64,000 nt of DNA from Ligilactobacillus ruminis DSM 20403 = NBRC 102161 (GCF_900113455.1 NZ_FOPI01000003.1:1-64000), one strand, 5' to 3'; positions 43,884 to 54,073 are shown, counted from the first letter of the stretch. Numbers and translations: made by a program. The notes: generated from the sequence alone by a model not told the origin.

Positions 43884-46025
43884 ATGAAGTATTATGATGG
43901 ACCGGCATTTTATCGCAAAAATGATTTGGTCAAGCCAGAAGACAAATTAAAAAAGCATTCAAATAGGGAATCGGGAAATGCTTCACATTCGCGTTATTTT
44001 CATCCGACGTATATTCCAAAAGTAATCGGTCAAAAAATAATCACGACGGAACCTGATTATTGCCGTTTGGCAACTGAATTGCTCAAAAGTCCAAGCAACT
44101 ATCTGCTGTTTGACGATGACGAAAAAGATGCCATTGATTTGACTAACGGATTAGAGAATAATTTTAAAGAAGAAACTTCGGAAGAAACATCCAGTGAGCA
44201 AGCCGATATGATTAAAAAAGAACTTGTTTCGGATGACGGTGTCGCATCGTTTGAAAAAGACGAAACGTTTTTTTCAAACGATGAAACAGAAAAATCATCT
44301 CATCTTAAGGTTGAAACTTTTTATCCAAAGAAAAATTTTGATGATAATCAGGAAAATGCGCCAAAAGAAAACAACGAAACGTCTCCGGTCGAAAAAGACG
44401 TAAGAATTTCAGAGTTTGTCAAAAACAAAAAAGATCCGAAACCTTTCTGCAAAAATGACGGCACAACTGGAGAAACAGCGGTAATCGAAGCGACTAATGA
44501 AAACGAAGATGCATCAGAAACTGCTGCAATCGATAAAGACTCGTTAGAAAAAAGCATTGTAAACGTGTCGAACCAAAAGAAACAGTCAACTGAAAAAATG
44601 ACGGAAGAAAGCGGTTATCAATTGCCACCGCTTTCGCTTTTGCCGGAACCGATTGAAGAAAACGATCCTCAAAGCGACGAATGGGTTTTGAATCAAGCAG
44701 AAACGCTGAACGAAACTCTGAAGGCTTTTAAGGTCGAAGCGTCTGTTTCAAACTGGACGGTTGGACCGACGGTGACGCAGTTTGAACTGAGCTTGGGACG
44801 AGGAGTCAAGGTCAATAAGATTACCAATCTCAATGATGATTTAAAATTGGCGTTGGCGGCAAAAGACATTCGAATCGAGGCACCGATACCGGGAAGAAGC
44901 ACCGTTGGAATCGAAATTCCAAACAAAAAGTCAAGACCTGTTTTATTGTCTGAAGTTTTAGGGTCTGACGAATTTCAAACTGCCGAGTCTCCTTTGACAA
45001 CCGCGCTTGGAGTTGATTTGTTCGGGCGTGCTTGCGTAACCGATATTCAAAAGATGCCGCACGGATTGATTGCCGGAGCAACCGGTTCCGGTAAATCGGT
45101 CTTTATCAACAGCATGCTGATGTCGATTCTTTACAAGGCAAAGCCTTCAGAAGTCAAGCTTTTGCTGATTGATCCCAAGGCTGTTGAGATGGCACCGTAC
45201 CAAGGCTTGCCGCATCTTCTTTCGCCGGTTGTTTCCGATCCTCAGGCTGCAACTGAGGCTTTGAAGTGGGTTGTCGAGGAGATGGAAGAAAGATATCAAA
45301 AACTTGCCGCCCTTGGCGCAAGAAATCTTGAGAGTTATAACAGGAAGCTCGAAGAAAAAGGACATTATGCCGGCAAGTTGCCGTATATTGTAATCGTGAT
45401 TGACGAATTGGCAGATTTGATGATGGCTTCATCTTCTGAAGTTCAGGAGTACATTGCACGAATTACGCAAAAAGCACGTGCTGCCGGAATTCACTTGATC
45501 GTTGCGACGCAGCGACCAAGCGTTGATGTCGTGACCGGTCTGATTAAAAACAATATCCCGACAAGAATCGCATTTATGGTTTCAAGTTCAACCGATTCCA
45601 GAACAATTCTCGACTGTTCCGGAGCAGAGCGATTGCTTGGGCGTGGTGACATGCTATATTTGGGCAACGGATCAAGTCAGCCGCTTCGCTTGCAAGGAAC
45701 TTATATTGAAGACGAAATTGATGATGTCTGTGATTTTATCAGAAAGCAAGCCAAGCCGCATTATGCATTCAATCCTGAAACTTTGAAGAAAAAAGCCATT
45801 GTGGCGGAAAACCAGGATGAATTGATGCCGCGTGTCTTGGATTACATCGTGAATGAAGAAACGATTTCTACTTCGAAGCTTCAGCGAATTTTTTCAATTG
45901 GATACAACCGTGCCGCATCGATTATTGATGATCTTGAGAGCAAGGGGTATATTTCGCAGGCAAGGGGTGCAAAGCCCAGAATCGTACATTTGACGCAGGA
46001 AGCACTTAACAATATGCGCTTTTAG
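43884..46025 (+). CDS. sftA: DNA translocase of the SftA type (FtsK/SpoIIIE family)
   Basis: 713 residues from ATG 43884 with GGGTGGA 4-10 bases upstream. No transmembrane helices. An acidic, poorly ordered region (about residues 80-250) precedes the FtsK motor with Walker [15 protein letters not shown], Walker [15 protein letters not shown], and a C-terminal gamma winged helix ([20 protein letters not shown]). Soluble SftA clears DNA from the division septum. In Bacillus the same gene follows ytpP-ytpR and precedes murC. The earlier in-frame start at 43731 overlaps ytpR and is rejected. Confidence 0.93.
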   Translation: MKYYDGPAFYRKNDLVKPEDKLKKHSNRESGNASHSRYFHPTYIPKVIGQKIITTEPDYCRLATELLKSPSNYLLFDDDEKDAIDLTNGLENNFKEETSEETSSEQADMIKKELVSDDGVASFEKDETFFSNDETEKSSHLKVETFYPKKNFDDNQENAPKENNETSPVEKDVRISEFVKNKKDPKPFCKNDGTTGETAVIEATNENEDASETAAIDKDSLEKSIVNVSNQKKQSTEKMTEESGYQLPPLSLLPEPIEENDPQSDEWVLNQAETLNETLKAFKVEASVSNWTVGPTVTQFELSLGRGVKVNKITNLNDDLKLALAAKDIRIEAPIPGRSTVGIEIPNKKSRPVLLSEVLGSDEFQTAESPLTTALGVDLFGRACVTDIQKMPHGLIAGATGSGKSVFINSMLMSILYKAKPSEVKLLLIDPKAVEMAPYQGLPHLLSPVVSDPQAATEALKWVVEEMEERYQKLAALGARNLESYNRKLEEKGHYAGKLPYIVIVIDELADLMMASSSEVQEYIARITQKARAAGIHLIVATQRPSVDVVTGLIKNNIPTRIAFMVSSSTDSRTILDCSGAERLLGRGDMLYLGNGSSQPLRLQGTYIEDEIDDVCDFIRKQAKPHYAFNPETLKKKAIVAENQDELMPRVLDYIVNEETISTSKLQRIFSIGYNRAASIIDDLESKGYISQARGAKPRIVHLTQEALNNMRF

Positions 46026-46102
46026 ATAAATTGGCTTTTATTTATGCGCATCATTATGGTAAACTTAACGTGATTGTTGATTATGAAAAGAGGACGTTTG
46101 AC

Positions 46103-47434
46103 ATGGATATGAATACCACATATTTCTTTGTAGGTATCAAAGGCACGGGCATGAGTGCCCTGGCATTGATTTTGAATGACAAGGGCTGCAATGTTCTTGG
46201 ATCTGATATTGAAAAATATACGTTTACCCAACGTGGGCTAGAACAAGCCGGAATTAAAATTCTGCCTTTTGATAAGGATAATATTCAGGCGAATATGACG
46301 ATTGTTGCCGGGAATGCATTTTCTGACGATCACGAAGAAATTGCCAAGGCAAAAGAAATGGGACTTAAAGTTTTGACATATCCGGAAGTAGTCGAAATGC
46401 TGGTTGAAGAAACGACAAGCATCGGTGTTGCTGGAGCTCACGGAAAGACGAGCACCACGGGTTTGCTTTCTCACGTGCTTAGCGGAGTTTCTCCGACAAG
46501 CTACTTGATCGGTGACGGTACCGGTAAAGGGGTGCCAGATGCGCGCTTTTTTGTATTTGAAGCAGATGAATACCGGCGCCATTTTGCAGGATATCATCCT
46601 GATTACACGATTATGACGAACATCGATTTTGATCATCCTGATTATTTTACTGGGATTGAAGATGTCTGTGATGCTTTCCAAGAACTTGCCAATCACACCA
46701 AGAAGGCATTGTTTGTCTGGGGGGAAGACAAACACTTGCAAAATATCAAAGTCGATATTCCGGTCTATAGTTATGGAACGGAAGAAAACGATGACGTGCG
46801 TGCCGAAAACATCAAGCGCACGACCAAGGGATCAAGTTTTGACGTTTATTTACATGACGAATTTTTAGGAACGTTTGACATCCCGTTGTTTGGCAAGCAT
46901 AACGTTTTGAACTCTCTTGCCGTAATTGCGGTTTCTCATCTTGAAAAGATTGATGCTGAAGAAGTCAAACGCGAACTTTTGACATTTAAAGGCGTAAAGC
47001 GTCGTTTTTCCGAAAAGAAAGTCGCTGACATGGTCATCATTGATGATTATGCACACCATCCGTCAGAAATTGCTGCAACGATTGATGCGGCAAGACAACA
47101 ATATCCGAAGAAGAAAATCATCGCGGTTTTCCAACCTCACACCTTTAGCCGCACCGTTGCGTTGATGGATGACTTTGCCAAGAGTTTGGATCTTGCTGAT
47201 AAGGTGTATCTGACTGAAATTTTCAGTTCGATTCGTGAACAAAACGGTGAAGTTTCTGCTAAGGATCTTGGTGAAAAGATCAGCAAGGGCGGAGAAGTTC
47301 TCAGTTTGGACAATATGTCGCCGCTGCTTGATTTTCACGATGATGTCGTCATCTTTATGGGTGCCGGAGACATTCCGAAGTATGAGCATGCATATGAGGA
47401 ACTTTTGTCCAATCTCAGTTTAAAGAACAATTGA
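46103..47434 (+). CDS. murC: UDP-N-acetylmuramate-L-alanine ligase
   Basis: 443 residues, the usual size. N-terminal [19 protein letters not shown] site [19 protein letters not shown], central domain [10 protein letters not shown], and C-terminal [18 protein letters not shown] with FQPHTFSRT. It adds L-Ala to UDP-MurNAc in peptidoglycan precursor synthesis. The ATG at 46103 follows AAGAGGA by 8 bases; the upstream frame opening at 46031 has no ribosome site. Confidence 0.96.
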   Translation: MDMNTTYFFVGIKGTGMSALALILNDKGCNVLGSDIEKYTFTQRGLEQAGIKILPFDKDNIQANMTIVAGNAFSDDHEEIAKAKEMGLKVLTYPEVVEMLVEETTSIGVAGAHGKTSTTGLLSHVLSGVSPTSYLIGDGTGKGVPDARFFVFEADEYRRHFAGYHPDYTIMTNIDFDHPDYFTGIEDVCDAFQELANHTKKALFVWGEDKHLQNIKVDIPVYSYGTEENDDVRAENIKRTTKGSSFDVYLHDEFLGTFDIPLFGKHNVLNSLAVIAVSHLEKIDAEEVKRELLTFKGVKRRFSEKKVADMVIIDDYAHHPSEIAATIDAARQQYPKKKIIAVFQPHTFSRTVALMDDFAKSLDLADKVYLTEIFSSIREQNGEVSAKDLGEKISKGGEVLSLDNMSPLLDFHDDVVIFMGAGDIPKYEHAYEELLSNLSLKNN

Positions 47435-47452
47435 TTCAGGAGGTTTCATTGC

Positions 47453-47737
47453 ATGAAACGGTATGATAGTATCGGCAAAATTGGTCACATTTTTGAAACT
47501 GATCAACAAGTCGTAACTGATTTGGTGATTCCGTCCGGAAAAGAGATTCCGGAGCATCATGTTGACTATACTGTCGTAGTCGTTCCAATCAAGGGAAAGG
47601 TTATCTTTTCCGGTCATGATTTTGAAACGGAACTTGCGCCTGGCAGTTTCGTGCGCATGCTTCCGAATGAGTCTCATAGTTTGAAGGCAATTGAAGACAG
47701 CGAACTTTTTGTGATCAAGTCAAAATTGGAGAAATGA
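47453..47737 (+). CDS. Cupin-domain protein
   Basis: 94 residues. A single beta-barrel cupin fold: IPSGKEIPEHHVDYTVVVVP forms motif 1 with the HxH-like pair, and LAPGSFVRMLPNESHSLKAI motif 2. Such proteins bind a metal and a small ligand. No function is assigned. AGGAGG lies 10-15 bases before the ATG, 18 bases after murC, so it is probably co-transcribed. Confidence 0.8.
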   Translation: MKRYDSIGKIGHIFETDQQVVTDLVIPSGKEIPEHHVDYTVVVVPIKGKVIFSGHDFETELAPGSFVRMLPNESHSLKAIEDSELFVIKSKLEK

Positions 47738-47748
47738 CGTGAATTTTT

Positions 47749-47777
47749 AAAGTCGAGGAGAACCTCGGCTTTTTTTA
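47749..47777 (+). terminator. Terminator of the murC-cupin unit
   Basis: AAGTCGAGG (47750-47758) pairs with CCTCGGCTT (47763-47771) around a 4-base loop, followed by T7. Confidence 0.9.
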
Positions 47778-47865
47778 AATAATTTTAAATTTTTGTGGTA
47801 TGATTGAGAAGATTAAATGATTGTGATAATATGTACTTGAAGTTGAAAGTAGGAGAGTGAGTTGT

Positions 47866-48357
47866 ATGCAAGATGATGCGCATAGGCGTGGAAAATCAAT
47901 CGATGAAATTAAAGAAGGAGATTCTTTAACCGTCACGGAATGTATTTCAGAGCGTGAATTACTGATTTATCTTGGACTTACAAATGATTCCAATCCGTTA
48001 TACGTTCAAACTGCGTTTGCACAGTCAATGGGATACAAAGCACCCGTTGTGCCCCCGGTCATGTTGTCAGGAATTTTGACCAGTTCGATTTCGAAGCTTC
48101 TTCCTGGTCCGGGAAGCGAAATTGTAAATGTAGCGACAAATTTCATTGAACCGGTTTATCATGAAGAAACGATTACGTTTACCTTTGAAGTCATCAAAGT
48201 TGATTTGATGAAAGAGGTAATCATGATTTCGGTTGAAGGAACAAACGAAAACGGCAATCGTATTCTTGATTCAGTGATCATGGTTCGTCCCCCGCGTCGT
48301 TTCAATCATCAGCAACTCGAAAATAATTTGGAAAAAGAGGTTGAAAAAAATGAATAA
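47866..48357 (+). CDS. MaoC-like hotdog-fold dehydratase
   Basis: 163 residues from ATG 47866 with AGGAGAG 8-14 bases upstream. The hotdog motif FAQSMGYKAPVVPPVMLSGI after LTNDSNPLYV is that of MaoC/FAS hydratases: the Asp of NDSNP is kept, but the catalytic His usually in the D...H pair is replaced (GYKAPVVPP rather than GFxxPIVHG). A classical hydratase activity is therefore doubtful. It overlaps the next gene by 8 bases. Confidence 0.75.
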   Translation: MQDDAHRRGKSIDEIKEGDSLTVTECISERELLIYLGLTNDSNPLYVQTAFAQSMGYKAPVVPPVMLSGILTSSISKLLPGPGSEIVNVATNFIEPVYHEETITFTFEVIKVDLMKEVIMISVEGTNENGNRILDSVIMVRPPRRFNHQQLENNLEKEVEKNE

Positions 48358-49057
48358 CGATCCTAATTTATATGAAGGGCAAAAATTAGTCAAAGACGCA
48401 AACGGTTTCTTTATGAAAATGTATGGTTACATGGCTGCTGCCGTAGGTATTTCTGCCGTAACGGCATTCATGGCCGCCAACGTTCCGTCGGTTGTTAGTT
48501 TATTGTCCAACGGACTCGTGATGAGCATTTTGTTTATCGTGCAATTGGTGCTTGTCTTCAGAATGTCTTCGCTTAAAGCCATTCGGACTTCAGGCAAGGC
48601 TTTGTCTTCATTGGTTTTTTATTCGATGATTGAAGGTCTGTTTTTAAGCGGTCTGCTTTATAAATACACGGCAATGGACATTACGCGTGCATTCATTGCT
48701 GCAGCAGTTCTGTTTGTTGTTTTGGCCGTCATGGGAACAAGCACCAAAAAAGATCTTTCTGGAATCGGACGACAGGCATTGGCTGCTTTGATTGCCTTGA
48801 TTATCGTCAGCATCGTTAATTTGTTCTTGCACAGCACGATGATTCAGTATGTCTTTTCGTTTATCGGAATCGTTGTTTTCTCAGCCTTGACGGCTTATGA
48901 TTCGCAGACTTACAAGGTGATGTACTATCAATATGGATCGCAAGTCAATACTGATTCTTTGGCTGCAGTCGGTGCTTTGAACCTTTACCTTGATTTTCTC
49001 AATATTTTCTTGTATCTGTTGCAAATTTTTGGCATCGATTCAAGCGACAATAATTAA
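48350..49057 (+). CDS. Bax inhibitor-1 / YccA family membrane protein
   Basis: 235 residues. Seven hydrophobic helices; the conserved pair of regions SSLVFYSMIEGLFLSGLLYK and FSALTAYDSQTYKVM, with the C-terminal Asp, are those of the BI-1 (TMBIM) family. In bacteria these are proton-sensitive calcium-leak channels or FtsH modulators; the role here is unproven. ATG 48350 has GAGG 9-12 bases upstream and overlaps the end of the MaoC-like gene. Repeat copy 4 begins 5 bases after its stop. Confidence 0.9.
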   Translation: MNNDPNLYEGQKLVKDANGFFMKMYGYMAAAVGISAVTAFMAANVPSVVSLLSNGLVMSILFIVQLVLVFRMSSLKAIRTSGKALSSLVFYSMIEGLFLSGLLYKYTAMDITRAFIAAAVLFVVLAVMGTSTKKDLSGIGRQALAALIALIIVSIVNLFLHSTMIQYVFSFIGIVVFSALTAYDSQTYKVMYYQYGSQVNTDSLAAVGALNLYLDFLNIFLYLLQIFGIDSSDNN

Positions 49058-49062
49058 AAAGC

Positions 49063-49378
49063 AAAAGAGTCTGGAAAAGAAGTCCCGTTTCTTCCTTGAA
49101 TTAGATGAAATATCTAACGAAGGCGGTCTATTTTCGGCTAACTTCTTCTGTTTTTTGATTTTTTTATGTACAAAAAATTATCTTTTTGGAAAGCAACGTT
49201 GCTCAACCAATTCATCGAAAATTTCATTCAAATTTACTGACGCATTTTGATACATGAAAATCAATTTCCAGCATAGCAAAAGATCGTCATTCATACACAA
49301 AAAAACCGGATTAGATTTGCGATTGATTGCAAATCATCCGGTTTTTCAATTTGAGGCATCTTTTTTCCGGGTCTCTTA
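49063..49378 (-). repeat. Hairpin-bearing dispersed repeat, copy 4 (reverse orientation)
   Basis: About 316 bp. The right end, at low coordinates, is AAAAGAGTCTGGAAAAGAAG then TCCCGTTTCTTCCTTGAATT and AACGAAGGCGGTC. The left end holds a CCGGATTAGATTTGCG...CAAATCATCCGG hairpin (49308-49341) and TTTTTTCCGGGTCTCTT. Reverse-complemented, the blocks are in the same order as in copy 2. It lies 5 bases after the Bax-inhibitor gene stop. No open frame of note is inside. Confidence 0.65.
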
Positions 49379-49506
49379 TATTTCAAAAAAGGGTCAGGAA
49401 AGCATTTTGTCAAAAGAAAAATCGAACAAAGGATTAGGTGGATCAAACGTAGTACGCCGATCAGCTTTTCGATTTTTTGATGTGTCACAGCATTTCAAAT
49501 AATTCT

Positions 49507-49777
49507 ATGAACCGTTTATTCGTGACCAAAGAGCAATTCGAACATCAGTCGGAACTGTTTAAAAAATGGTTACTATGCTTTGAACCCTCAAGAAGCGGAG
49601 AGCGTTTTGACTAAAAATGAAAAGCCTGTCGAAAGAATCGTTTGGGTAACCCTGGATCGGCAAATGCCGGTGCGGTTTGAAGAGAGTCAGGATCGTTTCA
49701 AATATCAGCGACAGCGGCTTTGTTCAGTTGATATCGACAGGATGCTGGAAACATGCGGTCGCTCTTTTTGGAGTTGA
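49507..49777 (+). pseudogene. Unknown protein gene, frameshifted
   Basis: ATG 49507 opens MNRLFVTKEQFEHQSELFKK then WLLCFEPS and soon stops. A second frame continues YYALNPQEAESVLTKNEKPV then ERIVWVTLDRQMPVRFEESQ to 49777. The join (FKKW then YYALNPQEAES) suggests one frameshift near 49570. The family is not recognised. The bases between repeat copy 4 and this gene (49379-49506) show nothing. Confidence 0.5.
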
Positions 49778-49831
49778 TTGCATTTTTTTGCTATAATCTG
49801 AGTTGGAATCTAAATTGAAAGGGTGCAGACA

Positions 49832-52489
49832 ATGACAGAAAAACAAAAACTACTCCTGATTGACGGCAATAGTATTACGTTTAGGGGTTTTTATGCATTG
49901 TTTATGCAAACGGAACGTTTCGTTAACCATGACGGTCTTCATACGAGCGCGGTTTTTTCATTTAAAAGAATGCTCGACAAAATTTTGGATGACGTAAATC
50001 CTGATAAAATCCTGGTTGCGTTTGATGCTGGCAAGAAGACTTTTCGGACTGAAAAATACAGTGATTACAAGGCCGGCAGAAAAAAGACGCCAGAAGAATT
50101 GTCGGAACAGTTTCCTTATGTCAAGAAGCTTCTTGACTGCTACGGAATCAAACATTATGAATTGAAAAATTACGAAGCAGACGACATAATCGGAACGATG
50201 TCAAAGGAAGCCGAGAAACATGGTTATGAAACAACGATCGTGACCGGCGATCGAGATTTGACGCAGCTTGTGACGAATCAAACGACGGTTGCTTTGACTG
50301 TTAAAGGCGTTACGGAAATAGAATATTACACGCCAAACCATTTGAGTGAAAAGCTTGGCATCTCGCCCTCTCAAATTACCGATCTCAAAGGACTTGCGGG
50401 TGATACTTCGGATAATTACCCCGGGGTGTCCAAAGTTGGCGAAAAGACGGCACTAAAGCTTTTGAATCAGTACGGAACGATTGAAAATCTTTATGAACAT
50501 ATTGATGAATTCAAAAAATCAAAGATGAAGGAACATTTGATCGAAGACAAAGAGATTGCGCTGACGTGCAAAAATCTGGCAACAATCAGGCGTGATGCTC
50601 CGCTTGAAATCGGGTTGGCCGATATCGATTTTGCAGGCAAAGACATTGAAAAATTGCGAGAGTTTTATCAAAGCATGGATTTTCATAAATTTTTGAGCGA
50701 ACTGAATGATAAAAAATCCGAAGAAGTCTCAAATGAAGAAGAACTTCCTTCGATAGTCGAATTGACTTTTGAAAACATTGATGGTCAGCAGCTAAACGCT
50801 GATAATGCTAGTTTTTATCTTGAACTTGCCGATGAAAACTATCATACATCTCCTTTTTGGGGATTTGCGCTTTTGACCGATGGTCAGTGCTATGTTTCAA
50901 AAGACGTTTCCTTGTTAAAAAGAGAACCTTTAAGAGAATTTCTTGAAAATAAAAATAAGACTCTTGACGTGTTTGACGGAAAGAAAACTTATGTCTCGCT
51001 CAAACGTTTGGGAATTGAAGCAGAATCAATCGATTTTGACCTGTTATTGGTATCTTATCTTTTGAATAATACCGACAACAGCAACGATTTGGGGCAGCTT
51101 TGCCAAAAACAAGGCTATTTTGGCGTAAAAAGCGATGATGAAGTTTATGGAAAAGGTGCTAAAAAGGAAATTTGCGCTGATGAGACGTTTTTTGAGCATT
51201 TGAGAAGCAAAGTTTTTGCGATTGCCTTTTTGAAACAAAAATTAATGCAAAAATTAAAAGATAATTCTCAAGATCATTTATATTTTGAAATCGAACGCCC
51301 GCTTTCAATCGTGCTCGCTAAGATGGAAATTGCCGGAATCAAAGCCGACAAAGAGACGCTTGAAACGATGGGAAGTCGTTTCAAAGAAAAGATAAGCGAT
51401 CTTGAATCATTGATTTATCAAGAAGCCGGAGAAACATTCAACATCAATTCACCTAAGCAATTGGGAACGATTTTGTTTGACAAACTAGGGCTTCCAGGTG
51501 CCAAGAAGACAAAGACCGGCTATTCAACGGCAGTCGGTGTCTTGGAAAAACTCAGAGGAAACGATATCGTTGATAACGTGCTTTTATATCGTCAATTTGC
51601 CAAGCTCAAGTCGACTTACATTGACGGACTCATCAAAGTGATGGATCAAGATGAGAAGGTGCACACGCGCTACACGCAAACGTTGACGACAACGGGAAGG
51701 TTGTCTTCGGTTGAACCCAACCTTCAAAACATCCCCGTTCGCTTGGAAGAAGGAAGAAAAATCAGGCAGGCTTTCATTCCGAGTCACCAAGGATGGGAAA
51801 TTTTTTCATCAGATTATTCGCAAATTGAGTTGAGGGTCTTGGCACATATTTCAAAAGACGAGAATATGCAAAAAGCATTTAAAGACGATTTTGATATTCA
51901 TGCCAATACGGCGATGAAAATTTTTGGATTGAGCAGTCCTGACGAGGTAACGCCGAATATGCGTCGTCAGGCTAAAGCCGTCAATTTTGGAATCGTCTAC
52001 GGAATCAGTGACTTTGGACTTGCACAAAGCATCGGATGCAGAAGAGATCAGGCTAAAACGTTTATGGAAACGTATTTTGAATCTTTTCCCGGCGTTAAAA
52101 GATATATGACGGAGATTGTGGAGCTTGCAAGAAATCAAGGATACGTTGAAACGCTTTTCAAACGTCGCCGCTATCTTGAAGGGATTCGTTCAAAAAATTT
52201 TAATCAGCGTTCGTTTGCTGAAAGGACGGCTATGAATACTCCGATTCAGGGAAGTGCTGCCGATATTATCAAGGTTGCGATGATTAAGATGCAGGAGACG
52301 CTTGAAAAAGAAGAACTTAAAGCCAGAATGCTTTTACAGGTTCATGACGAACTGATTTTTGAAGCGCCTGAAGAAGAAATTCCCGTGCTTGAAAAACTTG
52401 TTCCGAGCGTGATGGATTCTGCAGTTAAGTTGGATGTTCCGCTTAAAGTTGAAAGCGGACATGGCAAAACATGGTTTGATACGAAATGA
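49832..52489 (+). CDS. polA: DNA polymerase I
   Basis: 885 residues from ATG 49832 with AAAGGGTG 7-14 bases upstream; TGCTATAAT at 49789-49797 is its extended -10. The N-terminal 5'-3' exonuclease has LLLIDGNSITFRGFYAL and ADDIIGTMSKEAE. The middle exonuclease-like domain lacks the DxE pair (FYLELADENYHTSPFWGFAL), so proofreading is probably absent, as in Bacillus-type Pol I. The polymerase domain has motif A DYSQIELRVLAHIS, motif B RRQAKAVNFGIVYGISDFGL and motif C LQVHDELIFE. It fills gaps and removes primers. Confidence 0.96.
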   Translation: MTEKQKLLLIDGNSITFRGFYALFMQTERFVNHDGLHTSAVFSFKRMLDKILDDVNPDKILVAFDAGKKTFRTEKYSDYKAGRKKTPEELSEQFPYVKKLLDCYGIKHYELKNYEADDIIGTMSKEAEKHGYETTIVTGDRDLTQLVTNQTTVALTVKGVTEIEYYTPNHLSEKLGISPSQITDLKGLAGDTSDNYPGVSKVGEKTALKLLNQYGTIENLYEHIDEFKKSKMKEHLIEDKEIALTCKNLATIRRDAPLEIGLADIDFAGKDIEKLREFYQSMDFHKFLSELNDKKSEEVSNEEELPSIVELTFENIDGQQLNADNASFYLELADENYHTSPFWGFALLTDGQCYVSKDVSLLKREPLREFLENKNKTLDVFDGKKTYVSLKRLGIEAESIDFDLLLVSYLLNNTDNSNDLGQLCQKQGYFGVKSDDEVYGKGAKKEICADETFFEHLRSKVFAIAFLKQKLMQKLKDNSQDHLYFEIERPLSIVLAKMEIAGIKADKETLETMGSRFKEKISDLESLIYQEAGETFNINSPKQLGTILFDKLGLPGAKKTKTGYSTAVGVLEKLRGNDIVDNVLLYRQFAKLKSTYIDGLIKVMDQDEKVHTRYTQTLTTTGRLSSVEPNLQNIPVRLEEGRKIRQAFIPSHQGWEIFSSDYSQIELRVLAHISKDENMQKAFKDDFDIHANTAMKIFGLSSPDEVTPNMRRQAKAVNFGIVYGISDFGLAQSIGCRRDQAKTFMETYFESFPGVKRYMTEIVELARNQGYVETLFKRRRYLEGIRSKNFNQRSFAERTAMNTPIQGSAADIIKVAMIKMQETLEKEELKARMLLQVHDELIFEAPEEEIPVLEKLVPSVMDSAVKLDVPLKVESGHGKTWFDTK

Positions 52490-52498
52490 GGTAGAATT

Positions 52499-53329
52499 AT
52501 GCCTGAATTACCGGAAGTTGAAACGGTCAGACGTGGCCTTAACAGACTGATCAAGGGCAAAACGATTAAGGACGTCAATGTTTTATATGACAAGATAATC
52601 GTGGGTTCCAAGGATGAATTTTGCAAAAAACTCAGCGGGAAAAAATTGCTTGATGTCGATCGACGCGGAAAATATCTGTTATTTCGCTTTTCAGGCGAAT
52701 TGACGATGGTTTCTCACTTGAGAATGGAAGGAAAATACTTTGTCAGGCGAAAAGGAGAGCCGGTTGAAAAGCACACGCACGTGATCTTTTATTTGATGGA
52801 CGGAAGCGAGCTTCATTATAACGACGTTCGCAAATTTGGGAGGATGGAACTGTTTAAGACAGGTGAAGAAACCACTCTTTCCGGGATTTCTAAGCTTGGT
52901 CCCGAACCGACCGAGAAAAATTTTGATTCTCAAAAATTCTATGAAGGACTTCAAAAAAAGAAAAAGCCGATTAAGACGGCTCTGCTTGATCAAACGCTTG
53001 TTGCAGGGGTCGGGAATATTTATGCTGATGAGGTGCTTTATATGGCAAAGATTCATCCTTTGACGCCTTGCAATGAGCTCAGCAGAAAGCAGGCCGATTG
53101 TTTGAGAAATTCAATCATCGATGAGCTTGAAAAAGCGATCGAGAAAGGCGGGACGACGATCAGGAGCTATGCCAACGCCTTCCTTGAGGAAGGATCATTT
53201 CAGTTCTTTTTGCAAGTCTATGGAAAGACTGGCGAAAAGTGTGGACGATGCGGTACTCCGATTGAAAAAATAGTCGTCGGACAGCGCGGTACGCATTATT
53301 GCCCGAATTGTCAGGTGATGAAAAAATGA
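52499..53329 (+). CDS. mutM: Formamidopyrimidine-DNA glycosylase
   Basis: 276 residues. The N-terminal PELPEVETVRRGL gives the catalytic Pro and Glu. The central NIYADEVLYMAKIHP is the helix-two-turn-helix region, and the C-terminal zinc finger CGRCGTPIEK...HYCPNCQ is intact. It removes oxidised purines such as 8-oxoG and nicks the abasic site. AGGTAG lies 6-11 bases before the ATG, 9 bases after polA. It overlaps coaE (ATGA). Confidence 0.96.
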   Translation: MPELPEVETVRRGLNRLIKGKTIKDVNVLYDKIIVGSKDEFCKKLSGKKLLDVDRRGKYLLFRFSGELTMVSHLRMEGKYFVRRKGEPVEKHTHVIFYLMDGSELHYNDVRKFGRMELFKTGEETTLSGISKLGPEPTEKNFDSQKFYEGLQKKKKPIKTALLDQTLVAGVGNIYADEVLYMAKIHPLTPCNELSRKQADCLRNSIIDELEKAIEKGGTTIRSYANAFLEEGSFQFFLQVYGKTGEKCGRCGTPIEKIVVGQRGTHYCPNCQVMKK

Positions 53330-53916
53330 GCAAGATATTGGGCCTGACAGGCGGGATTGCTTGCGGAAAATCAACGATCAGCGCCTATTTGAAAGAGTTT
53401 GGTCTTCCCGTGATCGATGCTGATGAGTGTTCAAGAGCCGTTGTTGAAAAAGGCTCAATCGGACTTGAAAAATTAACGGAAATATTTGGCAACAAAATTT
53501 TAAAAAACGACGGAACGCTTAATCGAAAAGCTCTTGGTCAGATCGTTTTTTCAAACAGCGAACAGCTTTCATTGCTAAACTCTGTTATGGAACCTCTGAT
53601 CAGAGAGGAAATTTCTCGAAGGCTGAATCAAGAAAATAATGCCGATCTCGTTGTTTTGGATGCTCCGTTGTTGATTGAGCAGCATTACGATAAAATTTGC
53701 GATTTTATAATGACGATTGATGTTCCGAAAAAAATTCAGCTGGAACGTTTGATTGAACGAGACAAACTTTCTGAAGATGAGGCAAAAAGTCGAATCGAGA
53801 GCCAATTGAGCTCACGGGAAAGAAACGGTTTTGCAGACGTAGTGATTGATAGTTCAGGAACGGTTGAACAGACCCGCAAACAAGTGATAAAATGGCTAAA
53901 GACGATAAATGTTTAG
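53326..53916 (+). CDS. coaE: Dephospho-CoA kinase
   Basis: 196 residues. P-loop GLTGGIACGKSTISAYL, substrate loop VIDADECSRAVVEKG and lid region VPKKIQLERLIERDKLSEDE. It makes CoA from dephospho-CoA, the last step of the pathway. The ATG overlaps the mutM stop; AGGTGA lies 8-13 bases upstream. Confidence 0.94.
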   Translation: MSKILGLTGGIACGKSTISAYLKEFGLPVIDADECSRAVVEKGSIGLEKLTEIFGNKILKNDGTLNRKALGQIVFSNSEQLSLLNSVMEPLIREEISRRLNQENNADLVVLDAPLLIEQHYDKICDFIMTIDVPKKIQLERLIERDKLSEDEAKSRIESQLSSRERNGFADVVIDSSGTVEQTRKQVIKWLKTINV

Positions 53917-53957
53917 ATAAACGGATATGTGGGGTATAAAGAAGACAATCCGAAAAT

Positions 53958-54070
53958 GCTTGCAAACTGAACTGCAAGCAACTAAAAAAGAAGAAAGGAG
54001 AGGCGGGGCGACTTTTTAAGTTGCGGATTATCCTTCCAACGGTCAAAGACGTTGGTATCCCGCCCTTAAA
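53958..54070 (+). promoter_or_regulatory. Folded 5' leader of nrdR
   Basis: A hairpin GCTTGCA/TGCAAGC (53958-53979) lies upstream. AAAGGAG (53994-54000) is immediately followed by GGCGGG (54002-54007), which pairs with CCCGCC (54059-54064). Inside that loop CCAACG/CGTTGG (54036, 54050) forms a second hairpin. Folding would bring AAAGGAG to within about 9 unpaired bases of the nrdR ATG, which otherwise has no ribosome site. A leader of this form could control translation. It is my reading of the sequence and not a named RNA family. Confidence 0.5.
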
Positions 54071-54073
54071 CTA

